Shown: positions 43,030 to 52,125 of the stretch, piece after piece | How the letters are laid out: each line of letters begins with the position of its first letter | How positions within the stretch are numbered: position 1 is the stretch's first letter | Source of the DNA: JADKAV01 sp963733395 | GTDB lineage: Bacteria > Actinomycetota > Actinomycetes > S36-B12 > UBA10799 | Direction of reading: 5' to 3' | Assembly: GCA_963733395.1 (NCBI GenBank) | Contig: CAVTCZ010000022.1 | Location: forward strand, 124,001-188,000 | DNA: 64,000 nucleotides | Made by a program: the position numbers and the translations under genes | The notes under the pieces: generated by a model | Told to the model about the DNA's origin: nothing | Databases searched by the model: none | The model's input: the letters and a program-made list of their open reading frames with translations, nothing else

Positions 43030-46000
43030 CTACTCCGGCCGCACGATCGGGAACAGCATCGTGTCGCGGATGTTCTGCCCCGTGAGCATCATGATCACCC
43101 GCTCGACCCCCATCCCCTGACCCCCAGCCGGCGGCATCCCGTACTCCAGGGCCCGCAGGAAGTCCTCGTCGACCTCCATCGCCTCCACGTCACCGGCGGC
43201 GGCCAGCAGGCTCTGGGCGACGAGCCGGTCGCGCTGGTCCAGCGGGTCGATGAGCTCGGTGTAGGCCGTTCCGAGCTCCGCACCCCAGCCCACCAGGTCC
43301 CACTTCTCGGCCAACCGCGGCTCCGAGGGCATCTTCCGGGTCAGCGGCGACACCTCGGTCGGGAAGTCCAGGTAGAACGTGGGGAACGTGGTCGTGTCCT
43401 CGCACAACTGCTCGTACAGCTCCAGCAGGCACTGCGAAGCGTCCCACGCGGGGTCCATCGGGATGTTCAGCCGGGCGGCGTGCGCGCGCAGGACCTCCTG
43501 CGGGGTGTCGACCGTGACCTCTTCCCCGATCTTGTGGCTGACCCCTTCGTGCACGGTCATCGTCGGCCAGTCCGGCGACAGGTCGATCTCCTCGTAGCCA
43601 CCATCGGGCAGTGGCCGCCTGGCGACGGGTTCGCCGTAGACGGCCGTGGCGATCTCCAGGATCAGGTCCCGGGTGAGGACCCGCATCGTCTCGTAGGTGC
43701 CGTACGCGTCGTAGATCTCCAGGCTGGAGAACTCCGGGTTGTGCGAGGTGTCGGCACCCTCGTTGCGGAAGTTGCGGTTGACCTCGAAGATCTTCTCCAC
43801 CCCGCCGACGAGCAAGCGCTTCAGGAACAACTCCGGCGCGATCCGCAGGTACAGCCGCATGTCGTAGGCGTTGATGTGCGTGATGAACGGCCGGGCGTTG
43901 GCGCCACCGTGCACGGTCTGCAGCATGGGGGTGTCGACTTCGAGGAAGTCACGGCGCCACAGGCTCTCGCGCAGCGCCCGGATCGCCGTCGACCGCAGCG
44001 CGACCATCTCCCGCGAGGAGTCGTTGACGATCAGATCCACGTACCGCTGCCGGGTGCGCGCTTCGGGATCGGTCAGGCCGGCGTGCTTGTCGGGCAGCGG
44101 CACGAGGCACTTCGATGTGATGACGAAGTCCTGGGCGAGCACGGACAGCTCCCCGCGCTTGCTGGTGATCACCTCGCCGACAACGCCGACATGATCGCCC
44201 AGGTCGACTTCGTGCTTCCAGCGGTCCAGGGTCTCCTGCCCCACCTCGGCCAGGGACAGCATCACCTGCATCTGCCCGGTCCAGTCCTTGACCTGGGCGA
44301 ACACGAGTCTGCCGGTGACGCGGTTGAGCATCACCCGGCCGGCGATGCGCACCGTCTCGCCGGTGCGGGTGTCCGACTCCAGCGCGTCGAAGCGGGCACG
44401 GACGTCCCCGATCATGTCCTGCCGGTCGAAGTCGGTCGCGTAAGGATCCACCCCCCGGGCCCGGATCTCCTCGAGTTTGCGGCGCCGCACCAACTCCTGT
44501 TCGGGTAGTTGTCGCTCGGCGATCGCCGACTCCTCGGCATCGTGGGCGGCGAGTTCCTGCGCCACCGGCGTCCACAGAGCCACCGGCGACGCGCCCACGC
44601 CATCGGCCAGCGACTCCCGACCGCGACCGGCGATCCGCAGGCGCGGCTTCTCGACGAACCCCTCAGCCAGACCCGCGGCGATTCCCACCCGTGGCAGGTC
44701 GCCGGAACGCTCGAACAGCAGATAGCGCGGCACCCAGTCCGGCTCGTACTTCTCATTGGACTTGTACAACGACTCCAACTGCCACCAGCGACTGGCGAAC
44801 ATGAGGAACCCGCGCGAGGCCCGCATCACCGGACCAGCCCCGATCCGGGCACCCTCTTCGAAGATCGCCCGCATCACCGCGAAGTTCAGCGACAGCCGGT
44901 CCACCCCGATGATCGGACCGGCGTTCACGGTCGCGGTCACCATCATCTCCATGACGCCGTTCTCCGAGGCGGGGTCGCGCCGCATCAGGTCCAGCGAGAT
45001 GCCCCGGGAACCCCACGGCGAGAACGACAGCAGCCCGCGGCGCACCCCTTCGGCGTCGAAGATCTCGGTGAGCACGCACCGTCCGTCCAACGGATCCCCC
45101 AGACGACCCAGCGCCATCGAGAACCCGCGCTCGTTGTCGGTGTCCCGCCACCGGTCGGCGTCGACGATGACCTGCGCCATCTGGTCTGCGGGGATGTCCG
45201 CGTGCCGGCGCACCCGGGTGGTGTAACCGTCCCGCTCGAGCCGGTGGACCGCCTGCCGGACCGCACGCATGTGCCGGCCGTCGAGGGTGAACTGGGAGAA
45301 CTCGATGATGGCCTCGTCGCCCAGGGACAGGGCCTCGAGTCCGGCCCGCACGTACGCCTCGGCGCCCAGCTCCGAGGCGCCCATCGCCGCCGGTGCCCAC
45401 CCGAACTGGCGGGCCTCCTCCAGCCAGGCCTCGATCGCCGGCGGCCACGACTCCGGGTCGCCGATCGGATCCGCGCTGGCCAGGCTGACCCCGTTCACCA
45501 CGCGATAGGTGACCGCCGCCTTGTGCGACGGCGACCAGATGACGGACTTGTCGCGGCGGGTGCTGAAGTAGCCCAGCGAGTCCCGGTCACCGTGGTCGTG
45601 CAGCAGCACCCGCAGGTCCACCTCGTCCTGGCCGGTGATCCGCCGTTCGTTGCCCCGGGTGCGGAACAGCGCGAGCCCGAAGGCGATGTACACCAGCGTT
45701 CCCAGGCCACCGAGCAGGAACGGCACCGGGCGGGTGGCCCGGCCCTCGATCCCGGTCGTCACCTCGTCGCCCCAGCCGCCGAGTTCGTTGAGCGTGGCGT
45801 AGCCCAACGCATCCGAGCGCGGCACCGAGCCCGGCAGCGCCTCCACGAGCGCCCAGCCGATCGGGATGGCGATGGCGAAGCCCACGAGCAACGTGACCAG
45901 CGCGACCCAGACGTTGCGCCGCGGCACGATCGCGAAGAACTCCTTGCGTGCCAGCAGCAGGATCACGAAGAACACCAGCGAGGAGCCGAGGGTGATGATC

Positions 46001-46392
46001 TCCTTGGTCCGGATGTCCGGTTCCGTTGCCAGCAGCAGGACGGATTCCAGCATCCCGAGGACCTGGATGACGACCAGGAACCACCAGGCGCTGCGCTTGC
46101 GCTTGCCGAGCGCGGATCCGAAGATCACCAGCAGCGCGGCCCAGGCGATGTTGGGTGGCGCGGGCACGAACAGTATGTCGATGGCATCACGCACACCGTG
46201 CAGGCTGCGCGCCAGCGCCGGGAACATCGCGGTGACGGCGCTGAAGATGGCGACGGCCAGCAGCAGCGCGCGCAGAACGTTCGGGACTTGGCCGGTCCAG
46301 CCCCCACCGGAGACGTAACGCCGCCGCGGGATGTCGGGTTCGATCCGTCGGTTGAGTTCCTGCGCCGGCGTGACGTCAGCGGCAAGGGTCAT
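43030..46392 (-). CDS. lysX: Bifunctional lysyl-tRNA synthetase / phosphatidylglycerol lysyltransferase
   Basis: 1120 residues. The N-terminal ~300 residues hold several membrane helices. Residues about 300-600 are the DUF2156 aminoacyl-transferase domain that lysinylates phosphatidylglycerol. Residues from about 640 are a class II LysRS: OB-fold (VRIAGRVMLNRVTGRLVFAQVKDWTGQMQVML), motif 2 (FEVNRNFRNEGADTSHNPEF) and motif 3 (GMGVERVIMMLTG). As in mycobacterial LysX it makes Lys-tRNA and adds Lys to lipids, which lowers envelope negative charge. The ATG overlaps the upstream TGA by four bases (ATGA), coupling it to acetoacetyl-CoA synthetase. Confidence 0.95.
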   Translation of the reverse strand: MTLAADVTPAQELNRRIEPDIPRRRYVSGGGWTGQVPNVLRALLLAVAIFSAVTAMFPALARSLHGVRDAIDILFVPAPPNIAWAALLVIFGSALGKRKRSAWWFLVVIQVLGMLESVLLLATEPDIRTKEIITLGSSLVFFVILLLARKEFFAIVPRRNVWVALVTLLVGFAIAIPIGWALVEALPGSVPRSDALGYATLNELGGWGDEVTTGIEGRATRPVPFLLGGLGTLVYIAFGLALFRTRGNERRITGQDEVDLRVLLHDHGDRDSLGYFSTRRDKSVIWSPSHKAAVTYRVVNGVSLASADPIGDPESWPPAIEAWLEEARQFGWAPAAMGASELGAEAYVRAGLEALSLGDEAIIEFSQFTLDGRHMRAVRQAVHRLERDGYTTRVRRHADIPADQMAQVIVDADRWRDTDNERGFSMALGRLGDPLDGRCVLTEIFDAEGVRRGLLSFSPWGSRGISLDLMRRDPASENGVMEMMVTATVNAGPIIGVDRLSLNFAVMRAIFEEGARIGAGPVMRASRGFLMFASRWWQLESLYKSNEKYEPDWVPRYLLFERSGDLPRVGIAAGLAEGFVEKPRLRIAGRGRESLADGVGASPVALWTPVAQELAAHDAEESAIAERQLPEQELVRRRKLEEIRARGVDPYATDFDRQDMIGDVRARFDALESDTRTGETVRIAGRVMLNRVTGRLVFAQVKDWTGQMQVMLSLAEVGQETLDRWKHEVDLGDHVGVVGEVITSKRGELSVLAQDFVITSKCLVPLPDKHAGLTDPEARTRQRYVDLIVNDSSREMVALRSTAIRALRESLWRRDFLEVDTPMLQTVHGGANARPFITHINAYDMRLYLRIAPELFLKRLLVGGVEKIFEVNRNFRNEGADTSHNPEFSSLEIYDAYGTYETMRVLTRDLILEIATAVYGEPVARRPLPDGGYEEIDLSPDWPTMTVHEGVSHKIGEEVTVDTPQEVLRAHAARLNIPMDPAWDASQCLLELYEQLCEDTTTFPTFYLDFPTEVSPLTRKMPSEPRLAEKWDLVGWGAELGTAYTELIDPLDQRDRLVAQSLLAAAGDVEAMEVDEDFLRALEYGMPPAGGQGMGVERVIMMLTGQNIRDTMLFPIVRPE

Positions 46393-48369
46393 GTCCGTAG
46401 TTCCTCCAGATCGGTGAAGAGTCCCAGACTCTCCGGATTCGCCAACGCCTCGGTGTTCCGCACGGGTCGGCCATGGACCACATCGGCGACCGCCAGTTCG
46501 GCCAGTTTGCCCGACCGGGTGCGGGGCAGATCGGGCACGGCCACGATCTTGGCCGGAACGTGTCGTGGCGAGCACTGCTCCCGCAGACGCTTGACGATGC
46601 GCGCCCGCAAGATGTCGTCGAGGTCATGGCCCTGCGCGAGTTTCAGGAAGAGCACGATCCGAGTGTCGTCGTCGAAGTGCTGGCCGATTGCGATGCTCTC
46701 GAGCACCTCGTCGAAGGACTCGACCTGCCGGTAGATCTCCGCGGTGCCGATCCGCACCCCGCCGGCGTTCAGGGTGGCATCCGAGCGGCCCAGGATCATG
46801 ATCCCCTCGTGGTCGGTCCACAAGGCGAAGTCGCCTTGGGCCCAGAGGTCCGGGAACCGGTCGAAGTACGCGGCGGAGTACCGGTCGCCCACCGGATCGT
46901 TCACGAACCCCAGCGGCATGCTCGGCAGGGCATTGCGACAGACGAGTTCACCGGTGACTCCGGCCTGACCGCGCAGGGTGCGCCCGCCCTCGTCGACGAT
47001 GTCCACGTCTGCCCCCAGCGCCGGCGTCTGCAGTTCCCCGGCCCACACCGGCCCGGTCGGATCGCCGAGCGCGAAACAGCCGCAGATGTCGGTGCCGCCG
47101 GAGATGCTGGCCAGATGCACGTCCGTGGCGATCTCGCGGTACACGTATCGGAACGCCTCCGGGGACAGCGGCGAGCCGGTGGACCCGATGGTGCGCAGAC
47201 TGGCCAGATCGTGGTCGGCACCGGGCTGCAGCCCTTGCTTGCTGCACGCGTCCAGGTACTTCGCGCTGACCCCGAACAAGGTGATCTGCTCCTCCTCGCG
47301 CGATGCGCCACAGATGGCCTGCTTCGGGATGGAATGGCGAGCCGTCGTAGAGGACAACCGTCGCGCCGGACGCCAACGCGCTGACCAGCCAGTTCCACAT
47401 CATCCAGCCGCACGTGGTGAACCAGAAAACGCGGTCGCCGGGCCGCACGTCCAGATGCCAGCGATGCTCCGACGCGTGCTTGAGCAGGAACCCCGCAGAT
47501 CGGTGCTGCAAGCACTTCGGCGCGCCCGTCGTGCCCGAGGAGTAGAGGATGAACCCCGGGGCATCGAACGGCATCGGGGTGAACACGGGATCGTCGGCCG
47601 GAGCATCGACCAGGTCCCGGAAATGCCGGGTTTGCACATGCAGGTCGACATCGGCCTCATGGTCCAGTTCGTGGACCAGCCAGACCTGCTCCAGGCTCGG
47701 CAGGCCGGAGACGATCTGCCCGAGCAACGCGCTGCGGTCATGCTTCTTCCCGCCGTAGACGTAGCCGTCGGCGGCCACGAGCACCTTGGGCGCGACCTGA
47801 CCGAAGCGGTCGAGGACTCCGGACGGACCGAAGTCCGGGCTCGTCGAGGTGAAGACCGCACCCAGGCTGGCGGTGGCCAGCATGGTGATCACGGTTTCCG
47901 GGACGTTGGGCATCCAGGCCGCCACGGTGTCACCCGGTCCGACGCCGGCCGACACGAGCGCGGCCCGGATCGAGCCGGTCGCCCGCCGCAGCTGCGACCA
48001 GGACCAGACCCGGCGGACTCCATCCTCCCGGCGGAACACCAGGGCCGTGTCCTGGGCACCGGGAAGATCACCGCCGGCGAGCAGGTTCTCCGCGTAGTTC
48101 AGCGTGGCTGCCGGGAAGAAGCGAGTGGCCCGCAGATCGTGGCCGGGCGGCGGCGGCACGACAGCTGCACCATCGCCGCGATCGCCGATGATCCCGCACT
48201 CACCCCATACGAGGTCCCAGAAGTCCCCCGGCGAGGAGACCGAGAAGTCGTGGAAGTCGGCCATCGTGACCATGGGGAGGTCGGTGATCTCCTCCACCTC
48301 GCGCATGACCCGGCGCACCGCGGTTCGTTGTACGGCAGCCGGATCCGGCCGCCACAGTGGTTCCGGCAC
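46389..48369 (-). pseudogene. Acetoacetate-CoA ligase, one frameshift
   Basis: Adenylate-forming (ANL) enzyme activating acetoacetate, of the AacS/acetyl-CoA synthetase type. Corrected length is about 659 residues. Start VPEPLWRPDPAAVQRTAVRRVM; the P-loop-like motif ILYSSGTTGAPKCLQH and DRVFWFTTCGWMMWNWLVSALASGA are intact. The frame breaks near 47300: GHLWRIA should continue REEEQITLFGVSAKYLDAC. The CG repeat ATCGCGCGAG probably lost one CG (or gained a base). The C-terminal ATP motifs (IMILGRSDATLNAGGVRIGTAEIYR and TRSGKLAE) follow in the other frame. GTG 48369. Confidence 0.9.
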
Positions 48370-49224
48370 GTTTCCCTACCCGATGGGGCTGGGCACCACG
48401 GAGTCGGTGGCCGCCGGCGATGGGGGCACGGACTCGGACGGCACTGCAGAGGCGGTCGGGGTCGGGACCGTCGCCGCCGGTGATGGCGATCCACCGGACA
48501 CGGTCACGACCGCATCACCGCTGGCCTGGAGTTTGCTTGCCTCCGCCCGCAGCCGCTCCGCATCCGCGGCCGGCACCTGGCCGCCGTCGCCCAGCGCGCT
48601 GGTGGCGACCGCCTCGCCGTCGGTGACTGAGACCTGGAACGTCTCGACGAAGGTCCGGTAGAACTCCGGGGCGTCACCGGCGGAGACAGCTGCGACGCAG
48701 GTGCTCTGGTACTGATCCATGATCGGCTTGATGTCCTTGGCCAACTGCTCGAAGTAGGCCTGGTTCTCCTCGAGATCCTTCGCGATCGCCACATCATTGA
48801 GCCGTTGGGCCACGGTGGTACTCAGTCCGTCGGCCGTGAGCGCCGCGCCGAGATCGGCACACGCCGGGTCGATGGTCCCCGTGAACGTTGCCGTCACCTC
48901 CACCGGCCCGGTGCTCGTGCCGCTGCCGCTGTTGCTCGGGACTGCGGAAGAGGAAGAACCACAGCAGCCCCAGGATGAGCAGGCCCACGAGCAAGGTGGC
49001 TCCCACGAGGGCCGCGAGCCGCTTGCCGGAGGTCTTCGACTTCGTGTCCGCCTGGGTGACGGGCATACCCGTGATGGGGTCCACGCTCTCTGCGGTGGGG
49101 AACACGTTGGTCTGCCCCATGGGGGAGCCAGGTGCCAAACCTCCCGGGACCGGCGCCGGCGGGACGGCCGAACCCCAGGCACCCGCTTGCTGCTGTTGCC
49201 AGCCGCCCTCGGCCGCAGGGCCCT

Positions 49225-49600
49225 GACCCCACTGCTGATCCGGGGCTTGCTGCGCCGGGGCCTGACCCCACTGCTGATCCGGGGCTTGCTGCGCCGGGGC
49301 CTGACCCCACTGCTGATCCGGGGGTTGCTGCGCCGGAGCCTGACCCCACTGCTGATCCGGGGCCTGCTGCGCCGGAGCCTGACCCCACTGCTGATCCGGG
49401 GCTTGCTGCGCCGGAGCCTGACCCCACTGCTGATCCGGGGCCTGCTGCGCCGGAGCCTGACCCCACTGCTGATCCGGGGCTTGCTGCGCCGGGGCCTGAC
49501 CCCACTGCTGATCCGGGGCCGGCTGCGCCGGAGCCTGACCCCACTGCTGATCCGGGGCCGGCTGCGCCGGAGCCTGACCCCACTGCTGATCCGGGGCTTG
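49225..49600. repeat. In-gene minisatellite, ten 39-bp units
   Basis: Ten near-identical 39-base units encode PDQQWGQAPAQQA with small variations (QA, PA or PP before DQQ). Because units are multiples of three, copy number can change without breaking the frame, so strain-to-strain length change is expected. Confidence 0.9.
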
Positions 49601-49628
49601 CTGGCTGGCAGCCGCCCACGGGTCGGCG

Positions 49629-49750
49629 GGCTGCTCGAACGTCGGCTGCACAGGCTGCTCGAACGTCGGCTGCACAGGCTGCTCGAACGTCGGCTGCACA
49701 GGCTGCTCGAACGTCGGCTGCACAGGCTGCTCGAACGTCGGCTGCACGGG
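49629..49750. repeat. In-gene minisatellite, five 24-bp units
   Basis: Five copies of a 24-base unit encode VQPTFEQP. They are nearly identical at DNA level, which points to recent expansion. Confidence 0.9.
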
Positions 49751-50053
49751 CTCGGGCACCACGGGTGCCACTCCCGGCATGGGCTGGGTGTTCTGCGTCC
49801 AGCCGCCGCCATCCCACCAGCGCACCTGAGCGGCATCGCGGGGGTCCTGATACCAGCCTGGGACAGGGTTTCCGTTGGCCATTGGGGACACCTTTCACTC
49901 ACCTGCTGTCAGCGTAGTCGGCAGGGTCCACGGACGCGCTGAGAGAGAGTCCGACTACCAAGCGTGAGGCGGGGTCCATTCCTGTGCCTCGAGCAGGTGC
50001 CCCGGATGGTCGTTGTGGCGAAGCTGCAGAGACACGCAGGCACGCCGGGGGGC

Positions 50054-51550
50054 TCAGGCCTCCTGCATGTCCTCCAAACTGATCCCCTTGGTTTCTCGGA
50101 TGAACTTCGCGACGAACACGAAGGACAGGACCGCGAACACGGTGAACACCCCGTACGCGAAGCCCAGTCCGATCGACGACATGCCCGGGAAGGCGACGCT
50201 CACGATGAAGTTGGCGACCCACTGGGCCGCAGCAGCAACAGCCAGCGCGGCCGCCCGGATGCGGTTCGGGAACATCTCTCCCAGCAACACCCAGACCACC
50301 GGACCCCAGGAGACCCCGAAGAAGACGACGTACAGGTTGGCGGCCACGACCGCCATCGGCCCCGCGGCCCCGGTCAGATACGGGGTACCGATCGAGTCCG
50401 CACCGGAACACCCGGCCTGCACATCGACCAACGCCGCCGTGCACTTCTCCGCCGTCCCGAACAGGAACGCCATCATGCCCAACGTGACGGCCATGCCCGC
50501 CGAACCGATCAGCAGAAGTGGTTTGCGGCCGAGCCGGTCGACCAGCGAAATTGCGATCAGCGTCACCACAACATTCGTGGTGTTGGTGACCAGGGTGATC
50601 AAGAACGCCTGCGACTCGTCGAAGCCGACAGAGGCCCAGATGCTGTTCGAGTAGTAGAAGATGACGTTGATCCCGACGAACTGCTGGAACACGCTCAGCC
50701 CGATACCGATCCAGACGATGGGCCTGAGGCCCAATGCTTTGCCCTTCAGGTCGCCGAATCGGGGCTTGTGATCGCCGGTCATCGACGCCTTGATCTCTTC
50801 GACCTTGGCGTGCTGGTCGCCATCGATCACTGACGACAGCACCTCAGCCGCTTCCTCGTCCTTGCCGATGGCGACGAGGTACCGCGGGGACTCCGGGATC
50901 GTGAGGGCCAGCGAGCCGTAGACGAGTGCGGGAACGATCATGACCAGGAACATCCACTGCCATGCCTCCAGACCGAAGAGCCAGGTGTTGTTGGCACTGG
51001 TCTCAGCTTCTCCGGCACTGGCCGCATTGAGGATCAGGTAGTTGGTCACCGCGGTGGTGAAGATGCCCAGCACGATGGCCAGCTGCTGCAGGGACCCGAG
51101 CCGGCCGCGCAGTTGTGCCGGTGCGATCTCAGCGATGTACATGGGGGCGATCACCGAGGCGATGCCGATGCCGGCGCCACCGATGAAGCGCCAGAACATC
51201 AGGTCCACGACGCCCAGCGGGAACGCCTGCCCAACGGCCGCGATCAGGAACAGCACGGCGGCGATGACCATGACCCGGCGGCGGCCGTACTTGTTCGCCA
51301 GCGTCCCGGCGAACCAGGCGCCCACGGCCGAGCCGAGCAGCGCGATCGCCACCACGAATCCGATGGCATCGCCGATGTCGAACTTCACCTTCAGCGCGTC
51401 GACCGCACCGTTGACCACGGCTGAGTCGAATCCGAACAGGAAGCCGCCGAGGGCCGCCACGATCGCCATCCGTAGGACGCGACCGGTGTGGTACTTCTCC
51501 GCGACGACCGGTCCGCTGTCACCAGCACCCGGCAGGGGTCCGTGGGCCAT
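50054..51550 (-). CDS. Sugar porter family MFS transporter
   Basis: 498 residues, 12 membrane helices. Sugar-porter signatures: GGFLFGFDSAVVNGA in helix 1, GRRRVMV after helix 2, PESPRYL at the end of helix 6, QQFVGINVIFYYS in helix 7 and DRLGRKPLLL between helices 8 and 9. This is a sugar/H+ (or facilitated) importer of the GlcP/XylE type; the exact sugar is unknown. AGGAG precedes ATG 51550. It is transcribed divergently from the sulfite reductase leader, with the A-type repeat array between. Confidence 0.92.
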   Translation of the reverse strand: MAHGPLPGAGDSGPVVAEKYHTGRVLRMAIVAALGGFLFGFDSAVVNGAVDALKVKFDIGDAIGFVVAIALLGSAVGAWFAGTLANKYGRRRVMVIAAVLFLIAAVGQAFPLGVVDLMFWRFIGGAGIGIASVIAPMYIAEIAPAQLRGRLGSLQQLAIVLGIFTTAVTNYLILNAASAGEAETSANNTWLFGLEAWQWMFLVMIVPALVYGSLALTIPESPRYLVAIGKDEEAAEVLSSVIDGDQHAKVEEIKASMTGDHKPRFGDLKGKALGLRPIVWIGIGLSVFQQFVGINVIFYYSNSIWASVGFDESQAFLITLVTNTTNVVVTLIAISLVDRLGRKPLLLIGSAGMAVTLGMMAFLFGTAEKCTAALVDVQAGCSGADSIGTPYLTGAAGPMAVVAANLYVVFFGVSWGPVVWVLLGEMFPNRIRAAALAVAAAAQWVANFIVSVAFPGMSSIGLGFAYGVFTVFAVLSFVFVAKFIRETKGISLEDMQEA

Positions 51551-51630
51551 GGCTGCGCTCCTAACTGTCTGGTGACGAAACTAGTCATTCACGTGCCCGC
51601 AATGCACGATTACCCGCGTGTCGGCGCCGC

Positions 51631-51910
51631 CGAGACACCCACTCCAGAAGCCGCCAGCACCTCGGGACACGCCCGACACCTTGTCGTGCGCGGTGCCCCC
51701 GGCAAATTGCGCGCCAGACAACCTGCGCGCCTCCGGCGCAATCTGCCCACCCGGCGCCCCGAGACACCCACCCAGAAGCCGCCAGCACCTCAGGACAGGC
51801 CGCCGTCGCGCGTGCCCCCGGCAAATTGCGCGCCAGACAACCTGCGCGCCTCTGGCGCAATCTGCCCACCGGCGCCCCGAGACACCCACCCAGAAGCCGC
51901 CAGCACCTCA
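51631..51910. repeat. A-type cruciform repeats, 118-129 bp unit, about 2.3 copies
   Basis: A common block CGAGACACCCACCCAGAAGC starts at 51631, 51760 and 51878. Between the blocks lie two cruciforms: GGCAAATTGCG (51701-51711) / CGCAATCTGCC (51737-51747) and GGCAAATTGCG (51820-51830) / CGCAATCTGCC (51856-51866), each with an inner GCGCGC/GCGCGC pair. The outer arms match those of the elements at 17501-17815 and 18763-18809 although the rest of the unit differs. Confidence 0.85.
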
Positions 51911-51923
51911 CGACACCCCGCCC

Positions 51924-51952
51924 TTGTGCCCCCGCGACACCTCAGGCATGAT
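51924..51952 (+). promoter_or_regulatory. Promoter of the sulfite reductase leader transcript
   Basis: TTGTGC (51924-51929), a 17-base spacer, CATGAT (51947-51952), then 7 bases to ATG 51960. The -10 is one base off TANNNT. If correct, the poly-Cys leader is translated from the 5' end of the RNA. Confidence 0.45.
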
Positions 51953-51959
51953 GCTGCCT

Positions 51960-52019
51960 ATGCCGAACGCCACCTCCCGCGTCATGCGGATGTGTGCGTG
52001 TTCGTGTTGTTGTGCCTAG
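51960..52019 (+). CDS. Poly-cysteine leader peptide of the sulfite reductase operon (19 aa)
   Basis: ATG 51960 reads MPNATSRVMRMCACSCCCA then TAG. Five of the last eight residues are Cys, all TGT, with CCC in a row. Cys-rich leaderless short ORFs that attenuate sulfur genes in response to cysteine are known from mycobacteria; this one lies upstream of the same kind of operon. Later in-frame ATGs (51984, 51990) would give shorter versions with the same Cys run. It ends 106 bases before the reductase start, with a strong hairpin in between. Confidence 0.8.
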   Translation: MPNATSRVMRMCACSCCCA

Positions 52020-52048
52020 TTGCCGCCAACCCGTCCCCATTCCGCGGA

Positions 52049-52081
52049 CGATCGGCGCCTGGGCACCCTCGGCGCCGATCG
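52049..52081 (+). promoter_or_regulatory. Attenuator hairpin between Cys leader and sulfite reductase
   Basis: CGATCGGCGCC (52049-52059) and GGCGCCGATCG (52071-52081) form a perfect 11-bp stem with an 11-base loop, 29 bases after the leader stop. There is no T-run after it, so termination would need Rho or the element may act on translation. Confidence 0.65.
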
Positions 52082-52125
52082 GGCACGAGAGTCTCTGACG
52101 CCGGTCTCCCCCACCAGGAGAACCG

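Larger units (their letters stand above)
48376..49882 (-). pseudogene. DUF2510 membrane protein with tandem repeats, one frameshift
   Basis: Corrected length about 501 residues. An N-terminal DUF2510 module (VPGWYQDPRDAAQVRWWDGGGWT) is followed by five 8-residue repeats (VQPTFEQP), ten 13-residue repeats (PDQQWGQAPAQQA), one membrane helix (RLAALVGATLLVGLLILGLLWFFLF) and a C-terminal extracytoplasmic domain. The frame breaks just after the helix near 48940 (one extra C or G in CCCGAGC); NSGSGTSTGPVEVTATFTG continues in the next frame. ATG 49882 has AGGTG upstream. Function unknown; the Gln/Pro-rich cytoplasmic part looks disordered and sticky. Confidence 0.82.

Noticed and set aside
49225..49600. 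CRISPR-like 39-bp periodicity
   Set aside because: The repeats are contiguous, in frame and encode a repeated peptide in a DUF2510 protein.
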